From JBCBTJ01 sp039818665 (lineage in GTDB: Bacteria > Pseudomonadota > Alphaproteobacteria > Caulobacterales > Hyphomonadaceae): a DNA stretch of 64,000 nucleotides. The notes under the pieces are model-generated. The model was not told the DNA's origin and did no database searches. It was given only the letters and a program-made list of their open reading frames with translations. How positions within the stretch are numbered: position 1 is the stretch's first letter; each line of letters opens with the position of its first letter. Location of the stretch: positions 1 through 64,000 of the forward strand of contig JBCBTJ010000008.1 in assembly GCA_039818665.1 (NCBI GenBank), read 5' to 3'. This document shows positions 8,135 through 17,015 of the stretch, one piece after another. Position numbers and translations under genes: made by a program.

Positions 8135-9589
8135 ATGATGTGGGATCATGATGACGACAAGCCTCGCGAAGAGTGCGGCGTCTTTGGCGTGTTCGGGCAT
8201 GAGGACGCCGCCATTCTAACCACGCTCGGCCTGCATGCCCTGCAGCATCGCGGCCAAGAAGCCTGCGGAATCGCCACCTTCGACGGCAAACGGTTTCACA
8301 ATGAGCGGCATATGGGCCTCGTCGGCGACGGGTTCTCCGGCGCGGACCTGCCGCAGCGGCTGCCGGGCTACGCGGCCATCGGGCACAATCGTTATTCCAC
8401 CCAAGGCAAGCCGGCGCTGCGCAATATCCAACCTATTTTCGCCGATCTCGCCTCCGGCGGTTTCGCCGTCGCACACAACGGAAATCTCACAAATTCAAGG
8501 GCTTTGCGGCACCAACTGGTCAGCGATGGCGCGATTTTCCAGTCGACCATGGACACCGAGGTCATCCTCCATTTGCTGGCGCGCAGCCCGAAACCGCGCG
8601 TGACAGATCGCCTTCTCGAAGCGCTTGCGCGGATCGAGGGCGGCTACGCCTTGGTGGGCCTCACCAATAAAAAACTGATCGGCGCGCGTGATCCTGTCGG
8701 CTTGCGGCCGCTGGTGCTCGGCAAACTCGGCGACGCGCATATTCTGGCCTCGGAGAGCTGCGCGCTAGATATTATCGGCGCAGAATTTGTCCGGGAGATT
8801 GAAAACGGAGAAGTTGTTGTTATTTCCGAAGAAGGCGTAGAAAGCATGCGCTTTGCTTCAGAAAGACCTGCGAGTCCTTGTGTTTTTGAGTTTGTTTACT
8901 TTGCCCGGCCGGACAGTATTGTCGCCGGGCGGTCTGTTTACGAGGTGCGCCGGGCCATGGGGCGGAAATTGGCCGAAGAAGCGCCCGCGGTCGCGGACGT
9001 GGTGGTCCCCGTGCCGGACAGCGGCGTGCCCGCGGCGATCGGCTTTTCAGAAGCCTCCGGCCTGCCCTTCCAGCTCGGCATTATCCGCAGCCATTATGTG
9101 GGGCGGACCTTCATCCAGCCGACCCAATCCGGGCGGCAGATGGCGGTGTCGAAAAAGCACTCTCCCAATGGCGCCGTGCTCAAGGGCAAACGGGTGGTGC
9201 TGATCGACGACTCGGTGGTGCGCGGAAATACGTCGCGGAAGATCGTGCAGATGGTGCGCAACGCCGGCGCGACAGAAGTGCATTTCCGCTCCGCCAGCCC
9301 GCAGATCCAGCATCCGGACTTTTACGGCATCGACATGCCCTCGCGCGAAGAGCTGATCGCCGCGCGGGTGCCCGACTTGAAAGAGATGGCGGCCGAGCTG
9401 GAAGCCGACAGCATCGATTTTCTATCGGTGGACGGCCTCTATGGCGCGATCGGCTGCGGCCCGCGCGACGGGACGTTCCCGCAATTCGCAGATCACTGCT
9501 TCACCGGCGCCTACCCGACCCGCCTCGTCGACGACGACCACGCCGAGAGCGCCAAAGAGCGCCAGCTCTCCTTGCTGGATGAGAATTAG
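8135..9589 (+). CDS. purF: Amidophosphoribosyltransferase (first step of purine synthesis)
   Basis: PurF converts PRPP and glutamine to 5-phosphoribosylamine. The protein is 484 residues. The catalytic nucleophile is Cys14 in EECGVFGVFG, which becomes N-terminal after removal of a short propeptide. The glutaminase domain fills the first 240 residues and the phosphoribosyltransferase domain follows, with the PRPP loop VVLIDDSVVRGNTS. Two tandem ATG codons (8135 and 8138) follow AAGGGG; a longer reading from 7991 would overlap cvpA. Bases 8771-8900 are much less GC-rich than the rest of the gene. Confidence 0.96.
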   Translation: MMWDHDDDKPREECGVFGVFGHEDAAILTTLGLHALQHRGQEACGIATFDGKRFHNERHMGLVGDGFSGADLPQRLPGYAAIGHNRYSTQGKPALRNIQPIFADLASGGFAVAHNGNLTNSRALRHQLVSDGAIFQSTMDTEVILHLLARSPKPRVTDRLLEALARIEGGYALVGLTNKKLIGARDPVGLRPLVLGKLGDAHILASESCALDIIGAEFVREIENGEVVVISEEGVESMRFASERPASPCVFEFVYFARPDSIVAGRSVYEVRRAMGRKLAEEAPAVADVVVPVPDSGVPAAIGFSEASGLPFQLGIIRSHYVGRTFIQPTQSGRQMAVSKKHSPNGAVLKGKRVVLIDDSVVRGNTSRKIVQMVRNAGATEVHFRSASPQIQHPDFYGIDMPSREELIAARVPDLKEMAAELEADSIDFLSVDGLYGAIGCGPRDGTFPQFADHCFTGAYPTRLVDDDHAESAKERQLSLLDEN

Positions 9590-9609
9590 GGGGCTAGCCC
9601 TCGCCGGCC

Positions 9610-10311
9610 ATGACAGACAAACGCTTGATCCTCGTCACGGGCGCGTCCCGCGGCATTGGCCGGGCCGCCGCCCTGGCGCTGGCCAAGGCCGGCGACCATG
9701 TGATCGCGGTCGCAAGATCCAAAAAAGCTCTGGAATCTCTGGATGATGAGATCCACGCCGTCGGGGGCGAGGCGACGCTTGTGCCGATGGATCTGAAAGA
9801 TTTCGACGGCCTCGATCGCTTGGCCGTCGCGCTCGATCAGCGTTTTGGCCGACTCGACGGCTTGCTTGGAAACGCCGGCGTGCTCGGCACGATCGGACCG
9901 CTGCAGACGGTGACCCCGGCGAGTTTCGAAGAGACGATCGCAATCAATCTGACGGCCAATTGGCGCTTGATCCGCGCCATGGATCTGCTGCTGCGCCGAA
10001 GCGAGGCGCCGCGCGCTGTGTTCGTGACGTCGGGCGTCGTTCCGCGGCCGCGCGCTTTTTGGGGGCCGTATCAAGCCTCCAAAGCGGGCCTGGAAAGCTT
10101 GGTCGCGGCTTGGGCGGACGAGGCGGAGAGTTCGCCGCTCAAGATCAATCTGTTCGATCCGGGCGGCACGCGCACCGGCATGCGCGCCGAGGCGATGCCC
10201 GGCGAAGATCCGATGACGCTGCCCTCGGCGGACGAGGTCGCCGCGAAGCTGATCCCGCTCCTGTCGGCCGACGAACAGCGCCATGGCGAGCGGGTCTCGT
10301 TCCGGGGATAA
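9610..10311 (+). CDS. Short-chain dehydrogenase/reductase (SDR)
   Basis: A 233-residue classical SDR. It has the nucleotide-binding motif TGASRGIG at residue 10, the NAG motif (GNAGVLG), and the catalytic YQASK (YxxxK) with the upstream serine in FVTSGVV. It should oxidise or reduce an alcohol/ketone with NAD(P). The family resembles YciK-type cytosolic SDRs. It begins 20 bases after purF and may be cotranscribed; the substrate is unknown. Confidence 0.85.
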   Translation: MTDKRLILVTGASRGIGRAAALALAKAGDHVIAVARSKKALESLDDEIHAVGGEATLVPMDLKDFDGLDRLAVALDQRFGRLDGLLGNAGVLGTIGPLQTVTPASFEETIAINLTANWRLIRAMDLLLRRSEAPRAVFVTSGVVPRPRAFWGPYQASKAGLESLVAAWADEAESSPLKINLFDPGGTRTGMRAEAMPGEDPMTLPSADEVAAKLIPLLSADEQRHGERVSFRG

Positions 10312-10444
10312 GTCGGCCGCACTTGCACCCTGATCCCGGGTTTACGCGCACAGTTCACATCCGGCGAAACAGGCCCCGTGGTTATTGGCCTTTGAGTCCC
10401 GATGGCGGCGCTTAGAGTGCAAGTCCGGGCCGGCTGAATACTTG

Positions 10445-11965
10445 CTACCGCGTCTTTTTCGGCGGCGCGCGGCGGCCGGCCGACTTGTCGGCGTAGGGGT
10501 TCGCGCCGCGGCGAACGATGAGGCGGATCGGCGCGCCGCGCATCTCGAACGCCTCGCAAATCCCGTTTGTGAGATAACGCTTGTAAGCCTCCGGCATCTG
10601 ATCGCCGCGGGAGGCGATGAGCACGAAAGTGGGCGGGCGGGTTTTGGTCTGCGCCATATAGCGCGGCTTGATCCGCTTGCCGTTTACGCTTGGCGGGGGA
10701 TGGCGCTCCATGGCGTGGCGGAGCCAGCGGTTGAGGTCGCCGGTTTTCACGCGGGCGTTCCAATCGTCATAGACCTGCGCCACCGCAGGCATCAGGCGGT
10801 CGAGCCGGCGGCCGGTGAGACCAGAGAGAAAGACGAGCGGCGCGCCGCGGGCGTTGGGCAGCAGCCGGTCGGCCTTGTCGCGCAGCTCGGCCATCCGCTC
10901 CTGCGGGTTTTCGACGAGATCCCATTTCGAGAGGACGAAGACGATCCCCCGCCCCTCGCGGACGGCGAGGTCGGCGATGGCGAGGTCTTGGCGCTCGAAC
11001 GCCTCGTCGGCGTCCATGACCAAAGCAACGATGTCGGCGAATTTCAGCGAGCGGATGGTCTCGCCCGTCGACATGCGCTCCAAGCGCTCTTGCACTTTGG
11101 CGCGCTTGCGGAGGCCGGCCGTGTCGACCAAGCGGATGCGGCGGCCGTCCCAGTCCCAATCGATCGCGATGGAGTCTCGGGTGATGCCAGCCTCCGGCCC
11201 GGTGAGCAGCCGATCGGATTGCAGGAGCGAGTTGATCAGCGTGGACTTGCCGGCGTTGGGGCGGCCGACAATGGCGAGCTTGATGGTTTGGGCGGAGAGA
11301 TCTTCGGGCGGCGCCTCGTCGAGACCGGCCGCTTCGATGGCGGCTTGAAGGTCTTCGTCGCTGAGATTGGGATCGTCGACATCGATATGGGCGAGCTTAT
11401 CGAGGATCGCTTCGTCGGCCTGGTCGCGATCGGTTTCGTCGTCTTCTCTCAGCGCGCGTTCAAAAGCCTCGGGGCCAAGGGCGACGCGGATCGCCTCATA
11501 CAGCTCGCCAATGCCCTCGCCGTGCTCGGCCGAGAGGCCGACAGGCTCGCCGAAGCCGAGCGCGAAAGCCTCCATGAGCCCCGTCTCGCCGGCTTTGCCT
11601 TCGCATTTGTTCGCGGCGAGCACGACCGGGATGTCGGCGCGGCGGAGCACTTCGGCGAAGCGCTCGTCCATGGCGGTGACGCCGTCGCGGGCGTCGACCA
11701 GGAAGAGCGCCAGCTCCGCCTCGGCGATCGCCGCTTCGGTCTGGGCGCGCATGCGAGCTTCGAGAGAATCATCGCTGACGTCCTCGAAGCCGGCGGTGTC
11801 GACGAGGATCAGCGGAAGATCGGCGAGCTTGCCGTCGGCCTCTTTGCGATCGCGGGTGACGCCCGGCTGGTCGTCGACCAAGGCGAGGCGCCGTCCGGCG
11901 AGGCGGTTGAAGAGGGTCGACTTGCCAACGTTCGGCCGTCCGACGATGGCCAGTTTCAGAGCCAT
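10445..11965 (-). CDS. der: Der (EngA) ribosome-assembly GTPase
   Basis: A 506-residue GTPase with two tandem G domains, the hallmark of Der, which helps assemble the 50S subunit. The first P-loop is GRPNVGKSTLF near residue 8 and the second is GRPNAGKSTLI near residue 230, each with its own DTAGF or DTAGL switch. The C-terminal KH-like domain (PSVNGKRIKPRYMAQ) precedes a basic tail ending PPKKTR. An acidic linker (DETDRDQADEAI) separates the G domains and makes the protein longer than in E. coli. It lies one base after the bamB stop, giving a yfgM-bamB-der operon. Confidence 0.96.
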   Translation of the reverse strand: MALKLAIVGRPNVGKSTLFNRLAGRRLALVDDQPGVTRDRKEADGKLADLPLILVDTAGFEDVSDDSLEARMRAQTEAAIAEAELALFLVDARDGVTAMDERFAEVLRRADIPVVLAANKCEGKAGETGLMEAFALGFGEPVGLSAEHGEGIGELYEAIRVALGPEAFERALREDDETDRDQADEAILDKLAHIDVDDPNLSDEDLQAAIEAAGLDEAPPEDLSAQTIKLAIVGRPNAGKSTLINSLLQSDRLLTGPEAGITRDSIAIDWDWDGRRIRLVDTAGLRKRAKVQERLERMSTGETIRSLKFADIVALVMDADEAFERQDLAIADLAVREGRGIVFVLSKWDLVENPQERMAELRDKADRLLPNARGAPLVFLSGLTGRRLDRLMPAVAQVYDDWNARVKTGDLNRWLRHAMERHPPPSVNGKRIKPRYMAQTKTRPPTFVLIASRGDQMPEAYKRYLTNGICEAFEMRGAPIRLIVRRGANPYADKSAGRRAPPKKTR

Positions 11966-11966
11966 G

Positions 11967-13298
11967 CTATCGGATGGCGATCAGTCGCCCGTCATCGGCG
12001 AGCAGGACGACCTTGTCGCCGACGACGATCGGCTCGAGGTAGACCGTGGCGTTGATGTCGATGCGGTCCGTGATTTCACCGGTTTGCGGCGACAGGACAA
12101 GAAGCTCCTCCTCGGACGAGACGACAAGGATGCGATTGGAGGCCACGACGGGCGCTGTATAGGCGATGCGGCCTTTGTTTTTGCGCTCATTGCGATAGCG
12201 CGGCAGGTCCGTCGCCCAGATCACGCCGCCCGACTGGGCCTGAAAGCAGGCGATCTGCCCTTCGATGCCGGAGACAAACAAGAAGTTGCCGACAAGGCTC
12301 GGGGCTTGGACGGAGCCGAAGGGCTGGGCCCAGACGCGGTTGCCGCTGCGCCCGTCGATCGCAGCGAGCACGCCAGACTGGCTGACAGCGAAGACCAGGC
12401 CGCCGGCGAGCACCGGCCGCGAGGCGACGTCGTTGATGGCGGAAATCGGGGTGAAGCGGCCCGACCGAGTGAGCGCATCGGACCAAAGCCGGCGTCCATT
12501 GGAGGCGAGGTACGCGATCACTTCTCCGGAGGAGTATGGCGCCACGACGATGTCTTCGACGGCCGCCGGGCTCGGCGAGCTCAGCACGCGCGCCGGCTCG
12601 GAAATCGCCTGATCGCTCCACTGGGTGGCGCCGTCTTGAAAATCGAGCGCGAACACCTCGTTGTTCTGGGTCGAGACGAAGATGCGATTGTCTTTGATGG
12701 TCGGCGAGCCTGTGACCGGGGCGTTCAAACGGCGCGACCAAAGCTCGTCGCCCGTCGTCGCATTGAGGGCCGAAATCGTGCCGAAACCGCTGGCGACGAT
12801 CAGCGTGTCGCCTTCAAGCGCCAGGCCGCCGCCAAGGCCGCGCCGATCCCGGCGCAGACCCGACTTCAACTCGCGCGTCCAGCGCCGGTCGCCGTCGGCG
12901 ACGTCGAACGCGCGAACCGTTTGATCGGCGTCCAGGACGAAAATCAGCTCGCCGCTGGCGACGGGCGGTGCGGCGAGCGCGCCGTTCCGCGTCGTGCCTT
13001 GTCCGGCGTCCGTGCGCCAAGCGATTTCAAGCGCTTCGGCCGCCTGGGCGTGGCCGACGACCTTTGTCGCCCGGCGCCCGGCCTGGGGCCAGGACTCGAT
13101 GAGCTCCGCCGGCGGCAAAGCGACCGCCACAGTGGCGAGCGCGGGGTCGGCCGAAACGGCTTCTTCGCCGAGAACCATGTCGATGCGGCCGGACTTGTCC
13201 AGCTCCTCGTCGTCATTGCCCCCGCCGCCGAATATCTGGCAGGCGCCGAGCATCAAGCAGGCTGCGAACGCAGCGTATTTCAGTCTGGAATCACTCAT
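11967..13298 (-). CDS. bamB: BamB-like outer-membrane assembly lipoprotein (PQQ-type propeller)
   Basis: A 443-residue lipoprotein with the lipobox LGAC at residues 16-19 (MSDSRLKYAAFAACLMLGAC) and repeated PQQ-like beta-propeller blades carrying W-x-x-x-L motifs such as RRWTRELKSGL and GDELWSRRLN. BamB is the outer-membrane accessory subunit of the BAM complex that folds beta-barrel proteins. The ATG at 13298 is chosen because the lipobox then sits correctly; it overlaps the upstream yfgM-like gene by 8 bases. The position before der is the conserved bacterial order. Confidence 0.9.
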   Translation of the reverse strand: MSDSRLKYAAFAACLMLGACQIFGGGGNDDEELDKSGRIDMVLGEEAVSADPALATVAVALPPAELIESWPQAGRRATKVVGHAQAAEALEIAWRTDAGQGTTRNGALAAPPVASGELIFVLDADQTVRAFDVADGDRRWTRELKSGLRRDRRGLGGGLALEGDTLIVASGFGTISALNATTGDELWSRRLNAPVTGSPTIKDNRIFVSTQNNEVFALDFQDGATQWSDQAISEPARVLSSPSPAAVEDIVVAPYSSGEVIAYLASNGRRLWSDALTRSGRFTPISAINDVASRPVLAGGLVFAVSQSGVLAAIDGRSGNRVWAQPFGSVQAPSLVGNFLFVSGIEGQIACFQAQSGGVIWATDLPRYRNERKNKGRIAYTAPVVASNRILVVSSEEELLVLSPQTGEITDRIDINATVYLEPIVVGDKVVLLADDGRLIAIR

Positions 13299-13992
13299 TA
13301 TCCGCCCTTTCAGCGGGCGTTTCGGCGGGCGCATCGGGCGCGGCTTCCCCGGTCGGCGCCGGCGGCAACAGCGCCAAGGCCGCTTCGGCGCGGCGGCCGA
13401 CGCCGCCCGGCGCATTGGGCGCGAAACGAAGATAATTGAACTCGCGGCGCGCGCGCTCGAGGTCGCCCTCGGCGAACGCTTTGGCGGCGATCAGCTCCAG
13501 CGCGAGCGCGCCGAGCGCGCCTTCGTCCGCGGCGAGGCCGCCAAGGTTGGCCTCAAGCTCGGCGAGGGTGAGGCCGTCGGCTGTGAGATAGGCGCTTTTC
13601 AACAGCGCGAGCTTTTCGAGCGGATCGGAGCCGTCGCCGGCCGCGGCCAAGACCTCCGCCGCGCCGGCGGCGTCCCCGCCGCCTTCGAACAGAGATCGGC
13701 CGAGATAGTGCGCGGCGACCTTGGAGATCGGCGCGTCGGCGTCGACCAGATCGCGAAACGCTTGCTGGGCGGCTTGATACTCGCCGGCTTCGAGCTGTGC
13801 GCGCGCGGCTTCGAATTCGACAATCCGCTCGCCGGCGACGCGCGCCTGCTGGGCGCCGCGCCATTCGAGAAAAGCGACCGTTCCCACGATCAGGATCCCC
13901 GCGCCCCAAACCACGGGAGCGAATCGCCGCCAGAGCTGCATCGCCCTGTCCTGGCGAATGCTTTCTTCGACTTCCTGGAAAATGTCGCTCAA
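13291..13992 (-). CDS. YfgM-like TPR-fold membrane-anchored protein
   Basis: A 233-residue protein with an amphipathic N-terminus (DIFQEVEESIRQDRAMQLWRRF), one transmembrane helix at about residues 24-43, and a TPR-like helical periplasmic domain (AHYLGRSLFEGG...LLKSAYL...LIAAKAFAEGD). It matches the tetratricopeptide-like domain family that includes YfgM, a periplasmic chaperone partner of the SecYEG translocon. The start is a TTG at 13992, since no ATG is available before the amphipathic region. It is the first gene of the yfgM-bamB-der operon. The tail is rich in proline, alanine and glutamate. Confidence 0.85.
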   Translation of the reverse strand: MSDIFQEVEESIRQDRAMQLWRRFAPVVWGAGILIVGTVAFLEWRGAQQARVAGERIVEFEAARAQLEAGEYQAAQQAFRDLVDADAPISKVAAHYLGRSLFEGGGDAAGAAEVLAAAGDGSDPLEKLALLKSAYLTADGLTLAELEANLGGLAADEGALGALALELIAAKAFAEGDLERARREFNYLRFAPNAPGGVGRRAEAALALLPPAPTGEAAPDAPAETPAERADNE

Positions 13993-14064
13993 GGCCTGGA
14001 GGCTCCGGCAAGAATTTGAAAAGTCGGCGCGACACTAGCCGCGCCCCTGTTGCGCCGCAACGCG

Positions 14065-14901
14065 TTAGCGCCGCTTGTCAGCGCCTTTTGACAGTGCGTA
14101 CGTCTCCGCTTCCCCGGGGAAGCGGCGCTCGCGGACATCGGCGGCGTAGGCTTCGACGCCGCGGGCGATCTCGGCCCGCACATCGCCATAGCGGCGCACG
14201 AATTTCGGCGTCCAGTCGAATAGCCCGAGCATGTCCTCAGTCACGAGGATCTGGCCGTCGCAGGCGCTGGAGGCGCCGATGCCGACCGTCGGACAGCTGA
14301 CTTGTTTGGTGATGTCGGCGGCGAGATCTTCGGCGACGCCCTCGATGACGATGGCGAAGGCGCCGGCGTCGTCGGCCGCTTTCGCCTCGGCGATCACACG
14401 TTTGCGCTCGTCGGAAGTACGCCCCTTGGCGCGGAAGCCGCCATCGATGTTCACCGCTTGCGGACGCAGGCCGACATGGCCCATCACCGGCACGCCGCGC
14501 TCGACGAGATGGGCGATCTGGCCGGCGGCGTATTCCCCGCTTTCGATCTTCACCGCCTGACAGCCGGTCTCTTTCATAATCCGCGCGGCGTTGAGAAAGG
14601 CCTGGTCGGCATTGGTCTCATAGGCGCCGAACGGCATGTCGACCACTACGAAAGCCGACTTCGAGCCCCGCATCACGGCTTGGCCGTGGAGGATCATCAT
14701 TTCCATCGTCACGCCGACGGTGGACGGCAGGCCGTGGACGACCATGCCGACGCTGTCGCCGACGAGAAGGAGGTCGCAATAAGGGTCCAGCACCTCCGCC
14801 ATTGAGGCGCTATAGGCCGTCAGACACACGAGCGGCGCGCCGCCTTTGGCCGCCGCGATGTCTTTGACGGTTTTGCGTTTCGCGTTGCTCTGAGCAGACA
14901 T
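14065..14901 (-). CDS. panB: 3-methyl-2-oxobutanoate hydroxymethyltransferase
   Basis: PanB transfers a hydroxymethyl group from methylene-tetrahydrofolate to 2-oxoisovalerate, the first committed step of pantothenate and CoA synthesis. The protein has 278 residues, about the family norm. Visible motifs are LVCLTAYSASMA at the N-terminus, the metal-binding aspartate in LLVGDSVGMVVHG, VVVDMPFGAY, and GHVGLRPQ. The catalytic glutamate lies in VIEGV. The partner panC is not adjacent. It is in the same direction as the yfgM-bamB-der genes but 72 bases upstream of them. Confidence 0.95.
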   Translation of the reverse strand: MSAQSNAKRKTVKDIAAAKGGAPLVCLTAYSASMAEVLDPYCDLLLVGDSVGMVVHGLPSTVGVTMEMMILHGQAVMRGSKSAFVVVDMPFGAYETNADQAFLNAARIMKETGCQAVKIESGEYAAGQIAHLVERGVPVMGHVGLRPQAVNIDGGFRAKGRTSDERKRVIAEAKAADDAGAFAIVIEGVAEDLAADITKQVSCPTVGIGASSACDGQILVTEDMLGLFDWTPKFVRRYGDVRAEIARGVEAYAADVRERRFPGEAETYALSKGADKRR

Positions 14902-14950
14902 GGCGCGCGCCTTATCACGCCGGCTGGAAACAGCAAGGCGGGTCGCGGCG

Positions 14951-15529
14951 CTAGATCACGGCTGGAACGCCGAACAAGATGGGGTGGAGATAATAGGTGA
15001 TCGCCAGATAAGCGGCCACGCCGACAATAACGGCGGCGACATCGCCCACCACGTTTTTCGGCGCGTCCGGCGCCGGGCCGTTGTCGCCGCGGCGCTTGAC
15101 AGCGATCCGGTCGACGACCCCGAAAACAAGGAAAGATCCAAAGAGCAGGACAGAGTTCAACTCGCCATTGGCCAGCAAATGGCCAAGCGCCCAGACTTTG
15201 AGGGCCGCCAACATGGGATGTTTGACAAGCGCTTTTATGTGGCCGCTTGGAACGTAAGCGGCGACCAATAGGATTATCGCCGGCAGCATGAGGGCGAGGT
15301 TCACATGCCGGCCCCATTCGGGCGCTTGGTAGAGGATCTCAGACGGGCGCGCCGCGCCATATCCCCAGATCATGAGGACCAAGCCGGCCAGAGAGCCGAG
15401 GGAGATCAAGCCCATATAGGGCAGGTATCCGATCCGGCCGACCAGACCCTCGCCTTCGCCGCGCGCTCGAAACGCGGAGAAGAAATGGGTCCCGAAAAAG
15501 ATGACCAATCCAGCGATCAGAAATGCCAT
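14951..15529 (-). CDS. NnrU-family membrane protein
   Basis: A 192-residue protein with about six hydrophobic helices and the NnrU family pattern: the opening GLVIFFGTHFFSAF, the motif LYQAPEWGRHVNLALM, and HIKALVKHPMLAALKVWALGHLLANG. NnrU was named for a gene linked to nitrite and nitric-oxide reduction in rhodobacteria. Members occur widely without denitrification genes, and none is visible here. The family also resembles isoprenylcysteine methyltransferase-like membrane proteins. The role is therefore uncertain. Confidence 0.85.
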   Translation of the reverse strand: MAFLIAGLVIFFGTHFFSAFRARGEGEGLVGRIGYLPYMGLISLGSLAGLVLMIWGYGAARPSEILYQAPEWGRHVNLALMLPAIILLVAAYVPSGHIKALVKHPMLAALKVWALGHLLANGELNSVLLFGSFLVFGVVDRIAVKRRGDNGPAPDAPKNVVGDVAAVIVGVAAYLAITYYLHPILFGVPAVI

Positions 15530-15585
15530 GACGCGCCTCCCTCGGCTGGGAGACTAGCCGACTCGGGCGGCCCCGTCAGCGCCGA

Positions 15586-15936
15586 TCAGACCCGTTCCAA
15601 GCTCGCGGCCGCGAAAATGGACAAGACGCCGGCGCTCAAAGCAAACGTCCAAAGCGGCGGATCGTCGAACCAAGCGCGCGCCGAGTCGCCGACCGCGCCG
15701 AGCTCGAAGTCCGGGATGTCGGCGTCGACGGCGAGACCCGCCAGGATGTTCGGCGCTTCGGCCAAGCCGACCGCCAGGCCGACAGCCGCGGCCGCGCCGA
15801 GGAGCGCGCGTCGCGCCAGGCCGCCGCGCCGGATCCGGCCCATGACCGCGCCTGTGAACGCCTCATCCTTTTGAAGCGCCGCGGCGTCTTGCGCGAACAG
15901 GTCTTGCAATTCGCGGTCGAAATCGTCGTTCGTCAT
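15586..15936 (-). CDS. Small two-helix membrane protein, probable anti-sigma partner
   Basis: A 116-residue protein with a polar N-terminal half (MTNDDFDRELQDLFAQDA) and two hydrophobic segments, at about residues 42-68 and 92-112. It starts 12 bases after the stop of an ECF sigma factor and is probably cotranscribed with it. A cytoplasmic acidic head followed by membrane helices just downstream of a sigma gene is the usual form of an anti-sigma factor. No HXXXCXXC zinc motif of the ZAS type is present. The assignment rests on context. Confidence 0.65.
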   Translation of the reverse strand: MTNDDFDRELQDLFAQDAAALQKDEAFTGAVMGRIRRGGLARRALLGAAAAVGLAVGLAEAPNILAGLAVDADIPDFELGAVGDSARAWFDDPPLWTFALSAGVLSIFAAASLERV

Positions 15937-15948
15937 ACCCTCACCTCA

Positions 15949-16512
15949 TCATGCCGCCGCATAGGCGCCAAGCGCCGCTTTCAGCTTGTCCTTGCCCCGC
16001 GCCACATGCGATTTCACCGTGCCGAGCGGCCAGCCGGTGGCGACGGAGACCTCTGAATGGCTCATGCCCGCCGCGACGCAGAGCACGATGGCGACCCGCT
16101 GTTCCTCGGGCAGGGCCGCCAGGGCCCGGTCGAGATCAAGCCGCGCGCCGAGCGGCGTCTCGTATGCGGCGTCAGGCGCCGCCTCGAGGTCGACCTCGCG
16201 CCCCACCGGACGCTTGCGCCGCGCCTGGAGCAATTCGCGATAGGCGATGGCGCACAGCCAACTTCGGAACGCGCCGCCGGAATAGGATCGGATGCCGCGC
16301 CAGGCCGACAAGAACGCCGCTTGGGCGAGGTCGTCGGCGTCCATGGCGCCCCGCGTCAGCTTGCGCATCATGCTGCGAACCACGCCCTGGTGCCGCTTGA
16401 CCAATTCCTCGAAGGCCGCGCGGTCCCCCTCGGCCGCCGCAGCGGCGAGGTCGGGATCGGTCGGCCTGTCGCCCCGCCCGAGCATGGACAGCTCAATCAG
16501 CTCGCCGGCCAT
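15949..16512 (-). CDS. ECF-type RNA polymerase sigma factor
   Basis: A sigma-70 family ECF factor of about 187 residues. Region 2 contains FEELVKRHQGVVRSMMRKLT and DADDLAQAAFLSAWRGI; region 4 contains LPEEQRVAIVLCVAAGMSHSEVSVATGWPLGTVKSHVARGKDKLK. The ATG at 16512 is used here. A TTG at 16518 and an ATG at 16485 are possible alternatives, and only the last avoids overlapping the preceding gene. It sits between a DUF6249-type membrane protein and a two-helix membrane protein, an arrangement expected for membrane-controlled stress signalling. Confidence 0.9.
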   Translation of the reverse strand: MAGELIELSMLGRGDRPTDPDLAAAAAEGDRAAFEELVKRHQGVVRSMMRKLTRGAMDADDLAQAAFLSAWRGIRSYSGGAFRSWLCAIAYRELLQARRKRPVGREVDLEAAPDAAYETPLGARLDLDRALAALPEEQRVAIVLCVAAGMSHSEVSVATGWPLGTVKSHVARGKDKLKAALGAYAAA

Positions 16513-16867
16513 GACCAAACGCCCATAGCCCGAGATATGCGAAGGACAGCGCCAGCGGGAACACCGCTCCGGCGAGGACGCCGCGAATGCCTTCGTCGTC
16601 GTCGATGGGCAAGATGAACGCCAGCAGGGCGATCGACAGCCCGATCGATCCGATCAGGACGGATTTGCGGATATCATTGCGGCGCGGATCGTTGATCTCC
16701 GTCATCCGCTCAATCAGCTCCGGCGAGACTTGCTGACCCTTGTCGATGGCGTGGCGCAACGTCTCGTGCGCGATTTGCCGCTTGCGCTGGCCGAAATGGT
16801 AGACGAGCCAGACTATGGCGACGATCGCGCCGAACAGCACGACCGGAATGATGATATCTTCATGCAT
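16493..16867 (-). CDS. DUF6249-like small membrane protein
   Basis: A 124-residue protein with an N-terminal helix (IIIPVVLFGAIVAIVWLVYHF), a charged cytoplasmic stretch (GQRKRQIAHETLRHAIDKGQ, then SPELIERM), and two more helices. This matches the DUF6249 pattern often found next to ECF sigma genes. The ATG at 16867 follows AGGAGGT with 5-base spacing, so this start is firm. The stop overlaps the start of the sigma gene by about 20 bases, which suggests translational coupling. It is the first gene of a three-gene sigma module. Confidence 0.8.
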   Translation of the reverse strand: MHEDIIIPVVLFGAIVAIVWLVYHFGQRKRQIAHETLRHAIDKGQQVSPELIERMTEINDPRRNDIRKSVLIGSIGLSIALLAFILPIDDDEGIRGVLAGAVFPLALSFAYLGLWAFGHGRRAD

Positions 16868-17015
16868 GGTGACCTCCTGCGGCGCGCCGCGTTGTTTCGA
16901 TGTCTCACCCATGATGCGTCGAAGGCCGCTTTCGGATGCAGCGGACGGCAAAAAACTTCAAATGCGCTGTGGGCGATAGAATGTCATGATGTGTTCGCTC
17001 AATAGGGACGCCGCT

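Noticed and set aside
10312..10444. Inverted repeat ACTTGCAC/GTGCAAGT (10321-10328 and 10417-10424) as an ncRNA or terminator
   Set aside because: The arms are short and about 90 bases apart, with no T-run; it may be chance. The gap between the SDR and der shows nothing else I can support.
10385..13439. Long plus-strand open frames of 556 and 690 codons opposite der and bamB
   Set aside because: They are antisense to two well-recognised genes, have no family motifs and low-complexity composition, and arise from GC-rich codon bias.
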